Shown here piece by piece: positions 24,972 through 33,871 of a stretch of DNA of 45,772 nt. This stretch comes from an uncultured Clostridia bacterium (GTDB lineage: Bacteria; Bacillota; Clostridia; Christensenellales; CAG-917), in the NCBI GenBank assembly GCA_944363035.1, contig CALVTS010000013.1, positions 1 through 45,772 on the forward strand, in the 5' to 3' direction. The position numbers and the translations under genes were made by a program. The stretch's first letter is position 1, and every line of letters begins with the position of its first letter. The notes beneath the pieces were generated by a model. The model ran no database searches. It had not been told where the DNA came from and saw only the letters and a program-made list of their open reading frames with translations.

Positions 24972-26075
24972 TCAGACTATCACTCTGAGAGGAAGTATGA
25001 GATAAAGCCAGTTCTCTCCCGGTCCTTTTATTATCGCGGGAGCGGTGGACGAGGTGAAATTGAGGGTGACAAACTCGTCGTCTATTGCTTTCAGGCAATC
25101 CATGATGTATTTGCTGTTGAACCCGGCGGTGAGATCTTTGCCGTTGAGGGTGACGGGCACTTTCTCATTGACGGTGCCGTCCTCGCTTTCGGCGCTGAGG
25201 TTCATCACGCCCTCTTTGATGTCGAACTTGACGCAATATCTCTTTGAATTGCGGTTGATGAGGGAAACGCGGTCTATCGCGCTCTCGATGCTCTTCTTGT
25301 CCACCGTTACCACGCTGTCGAATGCGGTCTGTATTATCTTGGAATAGCTGATATAGCTCTCAGAGATGAGCCTTGTTACCACTTTGGTTTTGAGTTCGTC
25401 ATCCACCATGACGTAGTTTTTGTCCACGTACACGGTCATGCTCTCGTCCTCGTCGTCAATAAGGCGGCTGAGTTCCATCATACTCTTTGCGGGGATGACG
25501 ATGACGTCGATGATCCCGTTGTTGACGATGGGGATTTTGACAAGCCCGAGCCTGTATCCGTCCGAAGCCACGCCCTCCACGACATCTTCCTTTATATTCA
25601 GGCAACAACCGCGCAACGCGGGACGCGCCTCGTCGGTGGCGACGTTGAAAATGATCTTGTTGATGAGGTCTTTGAACTCTTTCTTCATCACGTTGAAAGA
25701 GCGGTCTTTCGACACTTCCTTGAAAACGGGATAGTCGTCGGGGTCGTAGCCTTTTATCTTCACCTCGCTGTCGAGATAGCGTATGACGAGGGAGTGATCC
25801 TGCGACAATTCGAGCTCGAGCTCCTCATCCTCTATCTTTTTGGCGTAATCGGCAAGCAGTTTGCCGGGAACGACACACTCCCCTTCGAGAAGCACCTCGG
25901 CGTTTATCTTCTTTTCGATGGCAAGCTCGAGATCCGTGGCAAAAAGAGTGAGTATATCCCCTGCGGCGGTGAGTTTGACGCCGTCGAGTATTGGGTTGCT
26001 GCGCTTCACGGGAAGCGCTTTTGTTACCTTTGCAAGAGCATCCGAAAGCTCCGATCCCTGACATTTGACTTTCAT
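24972..26075 (-). CDS. dnaN: DNA polymerase III beta sliding clamp
   Basis: 367 residues, normal length. Three clamp domains can be followed, with NPILDGVKL near 27, FATDLELAI near 45, TDEARPALRGCCL near 145, and the conserved end YLILPLRVIV. The dimeric ring tethers polymerase to DNA. The ATG is preceded by AAGGTG. It has its own promoter and ends against dnaA, so it is not in a dnaA operon. Confidence 0.96.
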   Translation of the reverse strand: MKVKCQGSELSDALAKVTKALPVKRSNPILDGVKLTAAGDILTLFATDLELAIEKKINAEVLLEGECVVPGKLLADYAKKIEDEELELELSQDHSLVIRYLDSEVKIKGYDPDDYPVFKEVSKDRSFNVMKKEFKDLINKIIFNVATDEARPALRGCCLNIKEDVVEGVASDGYRLGLVKIPIVNNGIIDVIVIPAKSMMELSRLIDDEDESMTVYVDKNYVMVDDELKTKVVTRLISESYISYSKIIQTAFDSVVTVDKKSIESAIDRVSLINRNSKRYCVKFDIKEGVMNLSAESEDGTVNEKVPVTLNGKDLTAGFNSKYIMDCLKAIDDEFVTLNFTSSTAPAIIKGPGENWLYLILPLRVIV

Positions 26076-26117
26076 GACCCGAACACCTTAAAACAAGTAT
26101 TGTTTTAGTTTTTAATA

Positions 26118-26146
26118 ATAATAGCATAATTAAGCGCTGTTGACAA
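26118..26146 (-). promoter_or_regulatory. dnaN promoter
   Basis: On the minus strand TTGTCA (26146-26141), 17-base spacer, TATTAT (26123-26118). Confidence 0.65.
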
Positions 26147-26277
26147 GTGGAAAAAATCCCGTCGCCACAACACCTTGACAAAAAAAGGAAAATAAAAACT
26201 AGATATTGTTGTTATAAAAATATCCCGTTGTAGAAAAAGAGGAGAAAAAAAGAACATTCTCTCAACACGTCCCCGTT

Positions 26278-26286
26278 TTGTCCACA
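26278..26286 (+). promoter_or_regulatory. DnaA box
   Basis: TTGTCCACA, one transition from the TTATCCACA consensus, in an AT-rich intergenic region. Confidence 0.5.
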
Positions 26287-26362
26287 CTAAAAAAAAGAGG
26301 CTCTTGAAAAAGAGAAAAGAAAGGGGAATAAAAAGGAAGCGTGAAACTTTTTGTGAAACAAC

Positions 26363-26391
26363 TTGTGTTTTAAAAGGGCGTATTGTATAAT
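26363..26391 (+). promoter_or_regulatory. parA promoter, leaderless type
   Basis: TTGTGT (26363-26368), 17-base spacer, TATAAT (26386-26391). The ATG at 26398 follows 6 bases later, so no room is left for a ribosome site. Confidence 0.65.
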
Positions 26392-26397
26392 TTTTGT

Positions 26398-27168
26398 ATG
26401 GCGAAAGTGATTGCGTTTTCCAACCAGAAAGGCGGAGTGGGAAAGACCACCACCTGCGTGGACCTTGCGGCGTATATTGCCGCGAAAGGGAAAAAGGTGC
26501 TTGTTGTGGACATGGATCCGCAGGGGAACGCATCCAGCGCCGCGGGCTTTTTCGAAAGGACGGGGAAAGATTCCGTATACGAAGTGCTGACAGACGAAAA
26601 GTCTGTGAAGGACGTAGTAAAAGAGAGTGAAATAAAAAACCTCTTTTTCCTGACATCTTCAAAGGATCTTGCGGGGGCGGAGCTTGAGCTCGCGCAGGTC
26701 ATGATAGGAAGGGAAAGAGTGCTCGACGAGAAACTGAAAGAGGGAAAGGAAGAATACGATCTCGTTTTCATCGACTGTCCTCCCTCTCTCGGGTTGCTCA
26801 CCGTAAACGCGCTTACGGCGGCGGACGGCGTGGTGGTGCCCATACAATGCGAATATTTCGCGCTCGAAGGGCTTTCGCAGATGATGAACACCGTCAAACT
26901 CGTAAAAAAATATCTCAACCCGTCTCTCGAAGTGGAGGGAGTGGTAATCACCCTCTACGACGGCAGGGCGAAACTTACAAAAGGAGTCGTCGAGGAGATA
27001 GAAAAGGTGTTCGGCGACAAAGTGTACCAAACGAGGATACCCCGCAACGTGAGACTGGCAGAGGCTCCCAGCTACGGCAAACCCGTGTCTTTATACGACC
27101 CGAGATGCGCCGGTGCGCAAGCCTACGCGGCGCTCGCGGAGGAGTTTCTCGAAAGAATAGAAAAGTGA
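26398..27168 (+). CDS. parA: Chromosome partitioning ATPase ParA (Soj)
   Basis: 256 residues from ATG 26398. The start MAKVIAFSNQKGGVGKTT holds the deviant Walker A (KGGVGKT), DMDPQGNASS follows, and FIDCPPSLGLLT is the Walker B region. It lacks an N-terminal DNA-binding domain, so it is the short chromosomal Soj type. It dimerises on ATP, binds DNA nonspecifically and is stimulated by ParB; in Bacillus it also acts on DnaA. parB starts 7 bases after the stop. Confidence 0.96.
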   Translation: MAKVIAFSNQKGGVGKTTTCVDLAAYIAAKGKKVLVVDMDPQGNASSAAGFFERTGKDSVYEVLTDEKSVKDVVKESEIKNLFFLTSSKDLAGAELELAQVMIGRERVLDEKLKEGKEEYDLVFIDCPPSLGLLTVNALTAADGVVVPIQCEYFALEGLSQMMNTVKLVKKYLNPSLEVEGVVITLYDGRAKLTKGVVEEIEKVFGDKVYQTRIPRNVRLAEAPSYGKPVSLYDPRCAGAQAYAALAEEFLERIEK

Positions 27169-27175
27169 GGTGAGT

Positions 27176-28069
27176 ATGGCAGCAAAAGGAGGACTCGGAG
27201 GAAAGGGGCTCACCGCCCTCTTCACCGACAATGAGGAAAACGTAAAAGTCGAAGTCAAGGATATGCCGACCGTAGAGATCCCCATTTCCGAGATAGACCG
27301 CAACCCCAATCAGCCGAGAAAGACTTTCACGGATGAAAGCCTGAAAGAGATGGCATCCTCCATTTCGGTGTACGGAGTGTTGCAGCCTCTCCTTCTCGTG
27401 AAAGAGCCGAACGGCAGATATCTCATCGTTGCCGGCGAAAGAAGATTCCGCGCCGCGACGATAGCCGGGCTCAAAAAAGTGCCCGCGATAATCCGCGAGT
27501 TCACTGACCAGCAGATACAGGAGATATCCCTCATCGAGAACCTCCACCGCGAAGACCTCAATGCGATAGAAGCGGCAGAGGGGATGAGAGAGCTCATGGA
27601 AAACCACGGGCTCACCCAGGAGGAGGTGGCGTTGAGGATAGGGAAATCCCGTCCTTACGTAACAAACACTCTGAGACTTTTGCAACTTCCCTCAGAGGTC
27701 ACCGAGATGGTGAGAAAGGGAGAGCTCTCCCCGGGACACGCCCGCGCCCTCATATCAATAGACGACAAAGAGTATCTTGTCAATCTCGCAAAACAAGCCA
27801 CAGACAACAAACTCACCGTGCGCGAGATAGAAAACAGAGTGCGCCTCTATTTCACGAGAAAAGCCATTCCCGACGGGCCCAGAAAGACAAGAGAGATGTC
27901 GGTGGAATTGAAAGAGATGGTCAACGATATGAAAAGGATATTCGCGACCAAAGTCAAGATACTCGGCAACGACAAAAAAGGCAGGATAATAATAGACTAC
28001 TTCAATGAGGACGACATCGATCGCATACACGCGCTGATACAGATCCTCAAACTCAACGAAAAACTCTAA
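27176..28069 (+). CDS. parB: Chromosome partitioning protein ParB (Spo0J), CTPase
   Basis: 297 residues from ATG 27176; a GTG two codons earlier is an alternative, but GAGGTG fits the ATG as ribosome site. An N-terminal Lys/Gly-rich box (KGGLGGKGLTALF) is typical of ParB. IPISEIDRNPNQPRK and GERRFRAA form the CTP-binding N-domain, and LIENLHREDLNAIEAA the second box. The helix-turn-helix LTQEEVALRIGKSRPYVTNTL near 143-163 reads parS. The C-terminal dimerisation segment ends at LNEKL. Matching parS sites lie at 34.4 and 37.1-37.6 kb. Confidence 0.96.
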   Translation: MAAKGGLGGKGLTALFTDNEENVKVEVKDMPTVEIPISEIDRNPNQPRKTFTDESLKEMASSISVYGVLQPLLLVKEPNGRYLIVAGERRFRAATIAGLKKVPAIIREFTDQQIQEISLIENLHREDLNAIEAAEGMRELMENHGLTQEEVALRIGKSRPYVTNTLRLLQLPSEVTEMVRKGELSPGHARALISIDDKEYLVNLAKQATDNKLTVREIENRVRLYFTRKAIPDGPRKTREMSVELKEMVNDMKRIFATKVKILGNDKKGRIIIDYFNEDDIDRIHALIQILKLNEKL

Positions 28070-28116
28070 AAAAGGGTTTATAATAAAAAAACAACAAGAT
28101 AAAACTCAAAAATAAG

Positions 28117-28143
28117 CAAAAACTCCGAAACGGAGTTTTTTGC
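28117..28143. terminator. Bidirectional terminator between parB and rsmG
   Basis: GCAAAAACTCCG and CGGAGTTTTTTGC with loop AAA. Confidence 0.9.
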
Positions 28144-28161
28144 TTTACTCGTTTTATAAAG

Positions 28162-28851
28162 TTAAAGTGGCGATTTTTTTATCTTGCCGTAAGGGCGCGG
28201 CAGATCGGGAGAAGTATTAGACACCTTCTCGATGATATATAATACCCTGCCGTCTCCCGACGGAAGAGAATATAAGATAACGTCTTTTATCCTTCCTCCC
28301 GACAAAGAAAGATTTCTGTTTGAAGGAGGTTCCTCTTTTTTTGTTTTGTAGGCGATGAAAACGCCGCCTATCTTCAAAAGAGGGAGGGAAAGCTCCGTGA
28401 GGATGGGAAGGGGCGCGACCGCTCTTGCGGTGACGACGTCAAAACTTTCTCTTTCGTGAGTGCACTCCTCTGCTCTTTTTGTGAGGACGGAAAGGTTTTT
28501 GAGCCCGAATCTCTCTGCCGCGCGCGCGATGAACCCCGTCTTTTTTGAAGTGGAATCCAATGCGGTCACCATCACATCCTTTCTTGCCGCGGCGATAGGG
28601 AAGGAGGGGAAACCCGCCCCCGCGCCTACATCGCACAAAACGGCGCCTTTCGGGATGAAAGGAAGAGCCGTCAAAGAATCGATGAGGTGTTTTTCCGTGA
28701 AAACCTCGGGATCTAAAATGGCGGTAAGGTTGTATTTTTTGTTTTCTTCGAGCACAAACTCGGAAAAAGCGTCCAAAACATCCGCCTGTTTTTCGGAAAG
28801 ATGAACTCCGAATTTTTCACATTCCGCGATCAAAAAATCCTTATCGATCAA
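28162..28851 (-). CDS. rsmG: 16S rRNA (guanine527-N7)-methyltransferase RsmG (GidB)
   Basis: 229 residues. The SAM-binding core is LCDVGAGAGFPSFPIAA near 70. FDVVTARAVAPLPILTE near 137 and the C-terminal PRPYGKIKKSPL are RsmG-specific. It methylates G527 in 16S rRNA. The only start in frame is TTG at 28851, inside the last codons of the upstream MFS gene (11-base overlap). In many Firmicutes rsmG sits beside parA/parB, as here, but mnmG and mnmE are not in this window. Confidence 0.93.
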   Translation of the reverse strand: MIDKDFLIAECEKFGVHLSEKQADVLDAFSEFVLEENKKYNLTAILDPEVFTEKHLIDSLTALPFIPKGAVLCDVGAGAGFPSFPIAAARKDVMVTALDSTSKKTGFIARAAERFGLKNLSVLTKRAEECTHERESFDVVTARAVAPLPILTELSLPLLKIGGVFIAYKTKKEEPPSNRNLSLSGGRIKDVILYSLPSGDGRVLYIIEKVSNTSPDLPRPYGKIKKSPL

Positions 28852-30334
28852 GTTCCAAAACCTCTTTTTTCTTTTCGGACGGTTTCTTGTTTTTTATTAC
28901 CATAGTCAAGATGAAAGCGAGCGCGAGGAAGAATATGCTGTATGGGAACAGGATGCGGAAACCGTCGTTTTCGCCGCTGCCGAACCAGCTTCCCGTCGCC
29001 GAGATGAGCGCGCCGGAAAGTATGGGCGTGATGACCATCGCGACCGTCATCGACATTGAGAATATCCCCGTATCCTCCCCTATTTTTGAGGATTTGGAGG
29101 TCTCGAGGAAGAAAGGATAGATGTTGACCATCACAAGGCCGAAGCTCACTCCAAGCACCATGAACAACACATAAAGTATCGGGTGAGGGGTGGAAAACGC
29201 GATACTTCCCGAAAACGCCGCTATCATGATGGCGAAGCCTATCAACATTGTATTTCTCCTCCCTATCTTTCCCGAGAGGAAGCTCGCCACGGGGAAGGCT
29301 ATCATCGCCGCCGCCTGCGCCAGGATGAGAGGGATAATCGCTTCGTTTTGCGCAAACCCCAGGATATATTCCGCGTATTTCACGAAATTGGAGGTGAGCG
29401 CGTTGTAAGTCATATAAAAACAGAATACCACCGCGAGTATGCAAAACCGCGTGAACGCGTCGTGTCCGCGGGCGCGTCTGCGTTTTTTCCCGCCGTCTTT
29501 CTTTTTTTCTTCCCGCCGCCTTGCAAGATAGCCGTGTCCGAGAGCGGCGTCTATGCTGGGCAGGTGGAGAAGGGAGTCCTCGGTGAACGACTGTACGTCG
29601 AGAGCGTTGTTTTTGGAGGACAGTATCCTCTCCTCGGCGTCATCTCCGTAGGTATCTTTGAGTTCGCTGTTGAGGCGGCGGATCTCGGCGTCCAGCCTGT
29701 CCTGTTCCTCGGCAAGCTCGGATTCTATCCTCACGTCTTCCTTGAATTTGTTTTCGTGCACCGTGGCGCAGAATACGATGAGCATGATGAGCGTGGTCGC
29801 CGAAAACGAGATCCCTATGGCGTAATAGCCGTCAAACATCATGAACACGTAAAAATAGAGCATCGCGACAACAGTCAGCACGACGGACACCACGTTGCTC
29901 ACCGCATTGGCTATGCTCCTGAATTTGTCGGGATTGACATCGGGCACCAGCGCCAGCGCGGGAGAACGGTAAGCCGCCATCGCGCTCAACGTGATGAACA
30001 GACAGATGATGAAAGGCAGGAAGTATTCCTTCCCGAGAGAGGCAAACACGCACACTCCCATAAAACCGAGCACGGCAATGACTGTGCCCACGACGATGAA
30101 AGGTTTTCTGTTGCCGAAAGGAGTGCGCGCTTTGTCGGAAAGTTTTCCGAAAAGAGGGAGCAGGATGAGTCCGAGGATGTTGTCCGCCGCGATGATGACG
30201 CCGTGCAGGACGGAGTTGAGTTCAAACACATCATAGTCGATGGATTGCATGATGGCGTCATAGGACCCCCAAAACAGAGAGATCCACCCAAACGCCAGCG
30301 AACAAAGCAAAGTCCTTTTCATGTTGAACTTCAT
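28841..30334 (-). CDS. MFS transporter (GPH/SLC45-like)
   Basis: 497 residues with about twelve helices. GKLSDKARTPFGNRKPFIVVG after helix 2 is the loop motif of the glycoside-pentoside-hexuronide/SLC45-like branch of the major facilitator superfamily, suggesting a sugar cotransporter. The central cytosolic loop (about 205-300) is unusually long, first acidic (ESELAEEQDRLDAEIRRLNS, probable coiled coil) and then very basic (KKKDGGKKRRRARGH). The gene overlaps rsmG by 11 bases. The substrate is unknown. Confidence 0.8.
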   Translation of the reverse strand: MKFNMKRTLLCSLAFGWISLFWGSYDAIMQSIDYDVFELNSVLHGVIIAADNILGLILLPLFGKLSDKARTPFGNRKPFIVVGTVIAVLGFMGVCVFASLGKEYFLPFIICLFITLSAMAAYRSPALALVPDVNPDKFRSIANAVSNVVSVVLTVVAMLYFYVFMMFDGYYAIGISFSATTLIMLIVFCATVHENKFKEDVRIESELAEEQDRLDAEIRRLNSELKDTYGDDAEERILSSKNNALDVQSFTEDSLLHLPSIDAALGHGYLARRREEKKKDGGKKRRRARGHDAFTRFCILAVVFCFYMTYNALTSNFVKYAEYILGFAQNEAIIPLILAQAAAMIAFPVASFLSGKIGRRNTMLIGFAIMIAAFSGSIAFSTPHPILYVLFMVLGVSFGLVMVNIYPFFLETSKSSKIGEDTGIFSMSMTVAMVITPILSGALISATGSWFGSGENDGFRILFPYSIFFLALAFILTMVIKNKKPSEKKKEVLELDR

Positions 30335-30340
30335 GAGGAA

Positions 30341-30369
30341 ATGATAACATCAAAAGAGGGCAAAAGCAA
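30341..30369 (-). promoter_or_regulatory. Promoter of the MFS gene, leaderless type
   Basis: On the minus strand TTGCTT, 17-base spacer, TATCAT (30346-30341). The -10 ends 6 bases before the ATG at 30334 and no ribosome site is present. Confidence 0.5.
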
Positions 30370-30540
30370 CGATTTGAGAAAACAATAGCATAAAGAATAA
30401 AGAAGGAGATATCTGCCTAAAGCGCGGTTTTAAATCAAAAAATCGGCACATAAAACAACGATTTTGCAAAATCAAAAAGAAACAACGGAGAGAGAAGGAG
30501 TTTTCAAAGACAAAAAAAGAGAGCGCGGAAAGTTTCGCCG

Positions 30541-30569
30541 TTGCGAAAAAGCGAAGTAGGGTATATAAT
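30541..30569 (+). promoter_or_regulatory. Promoter of the nucleosidase gene
   Basis: TTGCGA (30541-30546), 17-base spacer, TATAAT (30564-30569). The start near 30576 leaves a very short leader holding CGGAGG. Confidence 0.75.
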
Positions 30570-30586
30570 TTTTTCGGAGGCAAAGT

Positions 30587-31315
30587 ATGAGGATAGCCAT
30601 AATCACCGCCATGGCGGAAGAAACATTGCCGATACTCCGAAAACTCGGCGGAGTCGTCGCCGAAGACTGCGTGTCGGGCGTCACCATCAGGCAGATAGAG
30701 ACGGGCAAACATACCGTGTATCTCGCTACATCCGGGATAGGCGAGATCCGCGCCGCGCTCGCGGTGCAACTTATGGTCGACCTTTTCGATGTGGAAGCGG
30801 TGCTCAATTTCGGGTTTGTCGGGTCTCTCAACAAGACCCTCCCGGTGGGCGAGCTCGTGCTGGTGGAAAGAGCGACTCACTATCAGTTCGACATCAGCGC
30901 CGTGGACGGTCTGCCCCCGGGATGCTATGACGGAAAGGCGGAGCCGTATTTTTATACCGATAAGGAACTTTCAGAAAGAGTGCAGTCCGCTCTCCCCCGC
31001 AGGCTCAGGACGGTCACGGTGGCGAGCGGAGACGTGTTTGTCGCAGACAACGCGTTGAAGACCCGTCTCGCGGACACTTTCTTTGCGGACATCTGCGAGA
31101 TGGAGATAGCGGGGATTTGCCTTGCCGCAGAGCGCAACGGGCTTCCCGTGCTTTCAATGAAGGTGGTGTCCGACGGCGCGGACGAGGGCGCTACGGAAAG
31201 TTTTTCGGATGTGCTGAAAAGAGGTCTTTCCAGGTATGAGGAGCTGCTCCCCGTGGTGCTCGACGCCCTCTCAGAAGAAAAGCGTGCCAAACCGCCCGCG
31301 AAAGTGAGCGGCTGA
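30587..31315 (+). CDS. mtnN: 5'-methylthioadenosine/S-adenosylhomocysteine nucleosidase
   Basis: 242 residues. The start MRIAIITAMAEETLPIL carries the catalytic Glu region. SGIGEIRAA, NFGFVGSL, THYQFDISAVDGLPPG, ASGDVFVAD and CEMEIAG (nucleoside-binding Met-Glu) follow in order, then SDGADEG with the catalytic Asp. It cleaves MTA and SAH to adenine and the ribosyl thiol, part of the activated-methyl cycle. It is monocistronic, with its own promoter and a shared terminator. Confidence 0.9.
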   Translation: MRIAIITAMAEETLPILRKLGGVVAEDCVSGVTIRQIETGKHTVYLATSGIGEIRAALAVQLMVDLFDVEAVLNFGFVGSLNKTLPVGELVLVERATHYQFDISAVDGLPPGCYDGKAEPYFYTDKELSERVQSALPRRLRTVTVASGDVFVADNALKTRLADTFFADICEMEIAGICLAAERNGLPVLSMKVVSDGADEGATESFSDVLKRGLSRYEELLPVVLDALSEEKRAKPPAKVSG

Positions 31316-31350
31316 ACAAACGTTCGTCTCATAAAAACAAGAAAATAAAA

Positions 31351-31378
31351 CAAAAACCCCGATTTTGCGGGGTTTTTG
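31351..31378. terminator. Bidirectional terminator between mtnN and maa
   Basis: CAAAAACCCC and GGGGTTTTTG enclose GATTTTGC. Confidence 0.9.
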
Positions 31379-31410
31379 AAATTGTCTTTAAATCGCGTGA
31401 TCCACCCGTA

Positions 31411-32052
31411 TCATTTTACGGGCGGTTTTATGCCGTGTTTTTCAAACATCAGGTCATCTCGGGTTATCTCGCGGATCACTTTGCAGGGGACTCCTCCCGC
31501 CAGCACACCCGAGGGGATGTCGCGGGTCACGACGCTGCCCGCCGCGATCACCGTGTTGTCGCCGATGGTCACCCCGCCGCAGATGGTCACCGAGGATGCG
31601 ACCCAGACGCCGTTGCCTATCTTGACGGGACGAGAATATTCCCAATCGTGCTCGCCGTCTTCGTATACGCTGATGTTCCTCTCCTCTGCGACCAGCGGGT
31701 GCATTGGGGTGGCAACGGTCACGCGAGGACCGAACATCACATTGTCGCCTATTTCTATGGGCGAGACGTCAAGGAGCTGACAGTCGAAATTCATGAAAAA
31801 GTTTTTGCCGAATTTTACGTTAAACCCGTATTCTACGCGGATATTCGGCTCAAAAAACGCGCCTTCTCCTCCGTTCGGGAAAAGTTTTTTGATGAGCCTG
31901 TTGCGGTAGGGGATGTTCCATGCGCGGGAGCGATTGAATTTGTCCGCGATATAGCGCGCTCTGACTCTCGCAAGAAGGAGCTCGCGATCGACGGGGTTGT
32001 AAAATTCGCCGGCTATCATACGTTCTTTTTGAGACTTGTTTTTGCTTTCCAT
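31411..32052 (-). CDS. maa: Maltose/galactoside-type O-acetyltransferase
   Basis: 213 residues from the ATG at 32052, with GGGAG 8-9 bases upstream. The N-terminal Mac domain is MIAGEFYNPVDRELLLARVRA. The left-handed beta-helix follows (NIRVEYGFNVKFGKNFFMNF, IGDNVMFGPRV, IGNGVWVASSVTICGGVTIG), then AGVPCKV-like AGGVPCKV. The catalytic His is in TPMHP. Such enzymes acetylate sugars from acetyl-CoA. A promoter TGGACA, 17-base spacer, TATCAT lies upstream on the minus strand. Confidence 0.88.
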   Translation of the reverse strand: MESKNKSQKERMIAGEFYNPVDRELLLARVRARYIADKFNRSRAWNIPYRNRLIKKLFPNGGEGAFFEPNIRVEYGFNVKFGKNFFMNFDCQLLDVSPIEIGDNVMFGPRVTVATPMHPLVAEERNISVYEDGEHDWEYSRPVKIGNGVWVASSVTICGGVTIGDNTVIAAGSVVTRDIPSGVLAGGVPCKVIREITRDDLMFEKHGIKPPVK

Positions 32053-32635
32053 ATCACAGCTCCCGACTATGATAGTATGTATCTTGAAAAATGTCCACTT
32101 AGAATGCGGAAAATCCCGAAAAATATCTATAATGCGAACAATTTTGCCAATAGTGGTCAAACGCAGTCAAAACGATGTTTCACCCCTTCTTTTCACCCCT
32201 TTTTCTCCTCGTTTTCCGTTTCTCCCCCTCCCGCGGCAAAACAAGAGCGATCAAACGGAGCAGAATACCGCGACCTCGTTTTTTCCGTCCCTATCTTCCG
32301 GATTGTGCTTATCATCGATAAGATCAACGACCCCTTTTTCCTATGCCTGTCCGATACATCTCTCGCCTCCTCATTCGGTTTTTACACCTTGTTTTCTCTC
32401 CCCTTCATTTTCGCCTTTCCGAGCTACTTCATCTCCTTCCCCACCGGCAAGATATCATACCTGAAAACACAGCTATCTCTCTTTGCACACTTCCCCCTTC
32501 TACGGTTTCTCCCTTCGCTCAATCGGACCCTTTTTACCGTCATATAAACCCTCTCGCCTTTAAGACTAATTTCCGAACCTCCTCCGTATTCTTATCCGCG
32601 CGCCCTGCTTTTGAAAAAAGCTCCGTGTCGGAGAG

Positions 32636-32925
32636 GAATCATACGCGCCGACTTCAAAGCGAGCCTTTTCGGCTCTTTTCAAAGTCGAAACTTGCGGACA
32701 AAGAAGTTATAGACTGCGTTGTGTCGCCGCAAGACAAAGTTCGCGACGCCTTGCAAGGGTGCAAGGCGTCCTCATCATGTCCCGCGCCTCCTTTCCCCGC
32801 AAATCGTGCTCGCTCTGACATTACCGAAAACCCTTTCGGCAATAGCCCCGCATTGCTCCGTTTTACGAAGCCCCCAAAGCAACATTATTCAAACAACTCT
32901 TGCTCTGAGTCGGAGTACTATTATG
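32636..32925. mobile_element. Decayed copy of the 28-bp-TIR element family
   Basis: Runs of similarity to the element at 33872-34347 occur in the same order: GAGGAATCATACG, CTTTTCGGCTCTTTTCAAAG, GTGTCGCCGCAAGACAAAGT, AATCGTGCTCGCTCTGACAT and CAACTCTTGCTCTGAG. The ends have decayed. No coding capacity. Confidence 0.5.
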
Positions 32926-33871
32926 GTCTGTGAAGCCAAATAAAGCTATCGGATTTTGTTTCGTCCTTTCAATATCCTTCCGCCGCGCGGAAAGATATTG
33001 CCGATGCCACCTGTTTTCATTGCGCCTCCCCTGCCCTCGGCGACAAACCTCTCTCTGCACCACTCTTTTTCCATACGGATATCCTGGTTTTGCGCGGGTC
33101 TGCGCGGCAGTTCAAAACAACACCTTCCAAACCGGAACAATTCTTCCCGAATCAGAACAACCATTCTTGAATCAGAACAATTCTTCTAGAAAATAGAAAA
33201 ATACAAAACATTTCCATAAAACAATAAAACATATAAAAAAGAGATCGAGAAAAAGAGTTTTGCGGAAAAACCACGAAGCTGCAAAATCGAAGTGTCATAT
33301 TGTCGTTTCGTATCCTGACGGTATTGCACCGATCTGTCTTAGAAAGTCCAAATAGCGACCTTATCGCGGGGTTCAAACATAAAAGCCGACTTGCTGTTTT
33401 GGCATATTCATAGAAAAAGAAAGGAAACGCTTTTTCTGTTGCGAATATCCCTCTCCCGTCGACTGACTTTTACCACATTCGGTGAGATGATTCAGAAAAG
33501 AGGTCAAAGCTGGACAATTTAGAATGTCTCGCGTCAAAGACATCGGGGCTCAAATTTGTCCGGGCTCAAACGATAGTATCCCGCTTGCAAACATCCGCGA
33601 TATCGGCGTGAGCTTGTTTTGTGACCGTTGTTTTTTATTAAGGGAGCAAGCTGTCTGACAACGAAGTTTTCACCAAAAGATAGCGCGCGCCGAGGTGACG
33701 AAGCCCGATTTTCGGTGGAGCAGATCCCATGAATGCCCCCTCGTCGTTATATGAGAGATAATGTCACGATTCGGTAAAGACGCTCGGCGGAGTTCAATAA
33801 TCAAGATGAAGAGTTATTGCATTTTGACGACGTGATCCGCCGTGACGGGAGTAGCGCACGGGAAAATATTC

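Larger units (their letters stand above)
26076..26397. other. AT-rich dnaN-parA intergenic region with one DnaA box
   Basis: A divergent promoter region of about 320 bases. It carries the dnaN promoter, the parA promoter, and one near-consensus DnaA box TTGTCCACA at 26278-26286. A weaker TTTTCCACT lies on the minus strand near 26148. Purine-rich AT tracts surround the box. It could act as a secondary origin or autoregulatory DnaA site, but one good box is few for an oriC. Confidence 0.5.
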
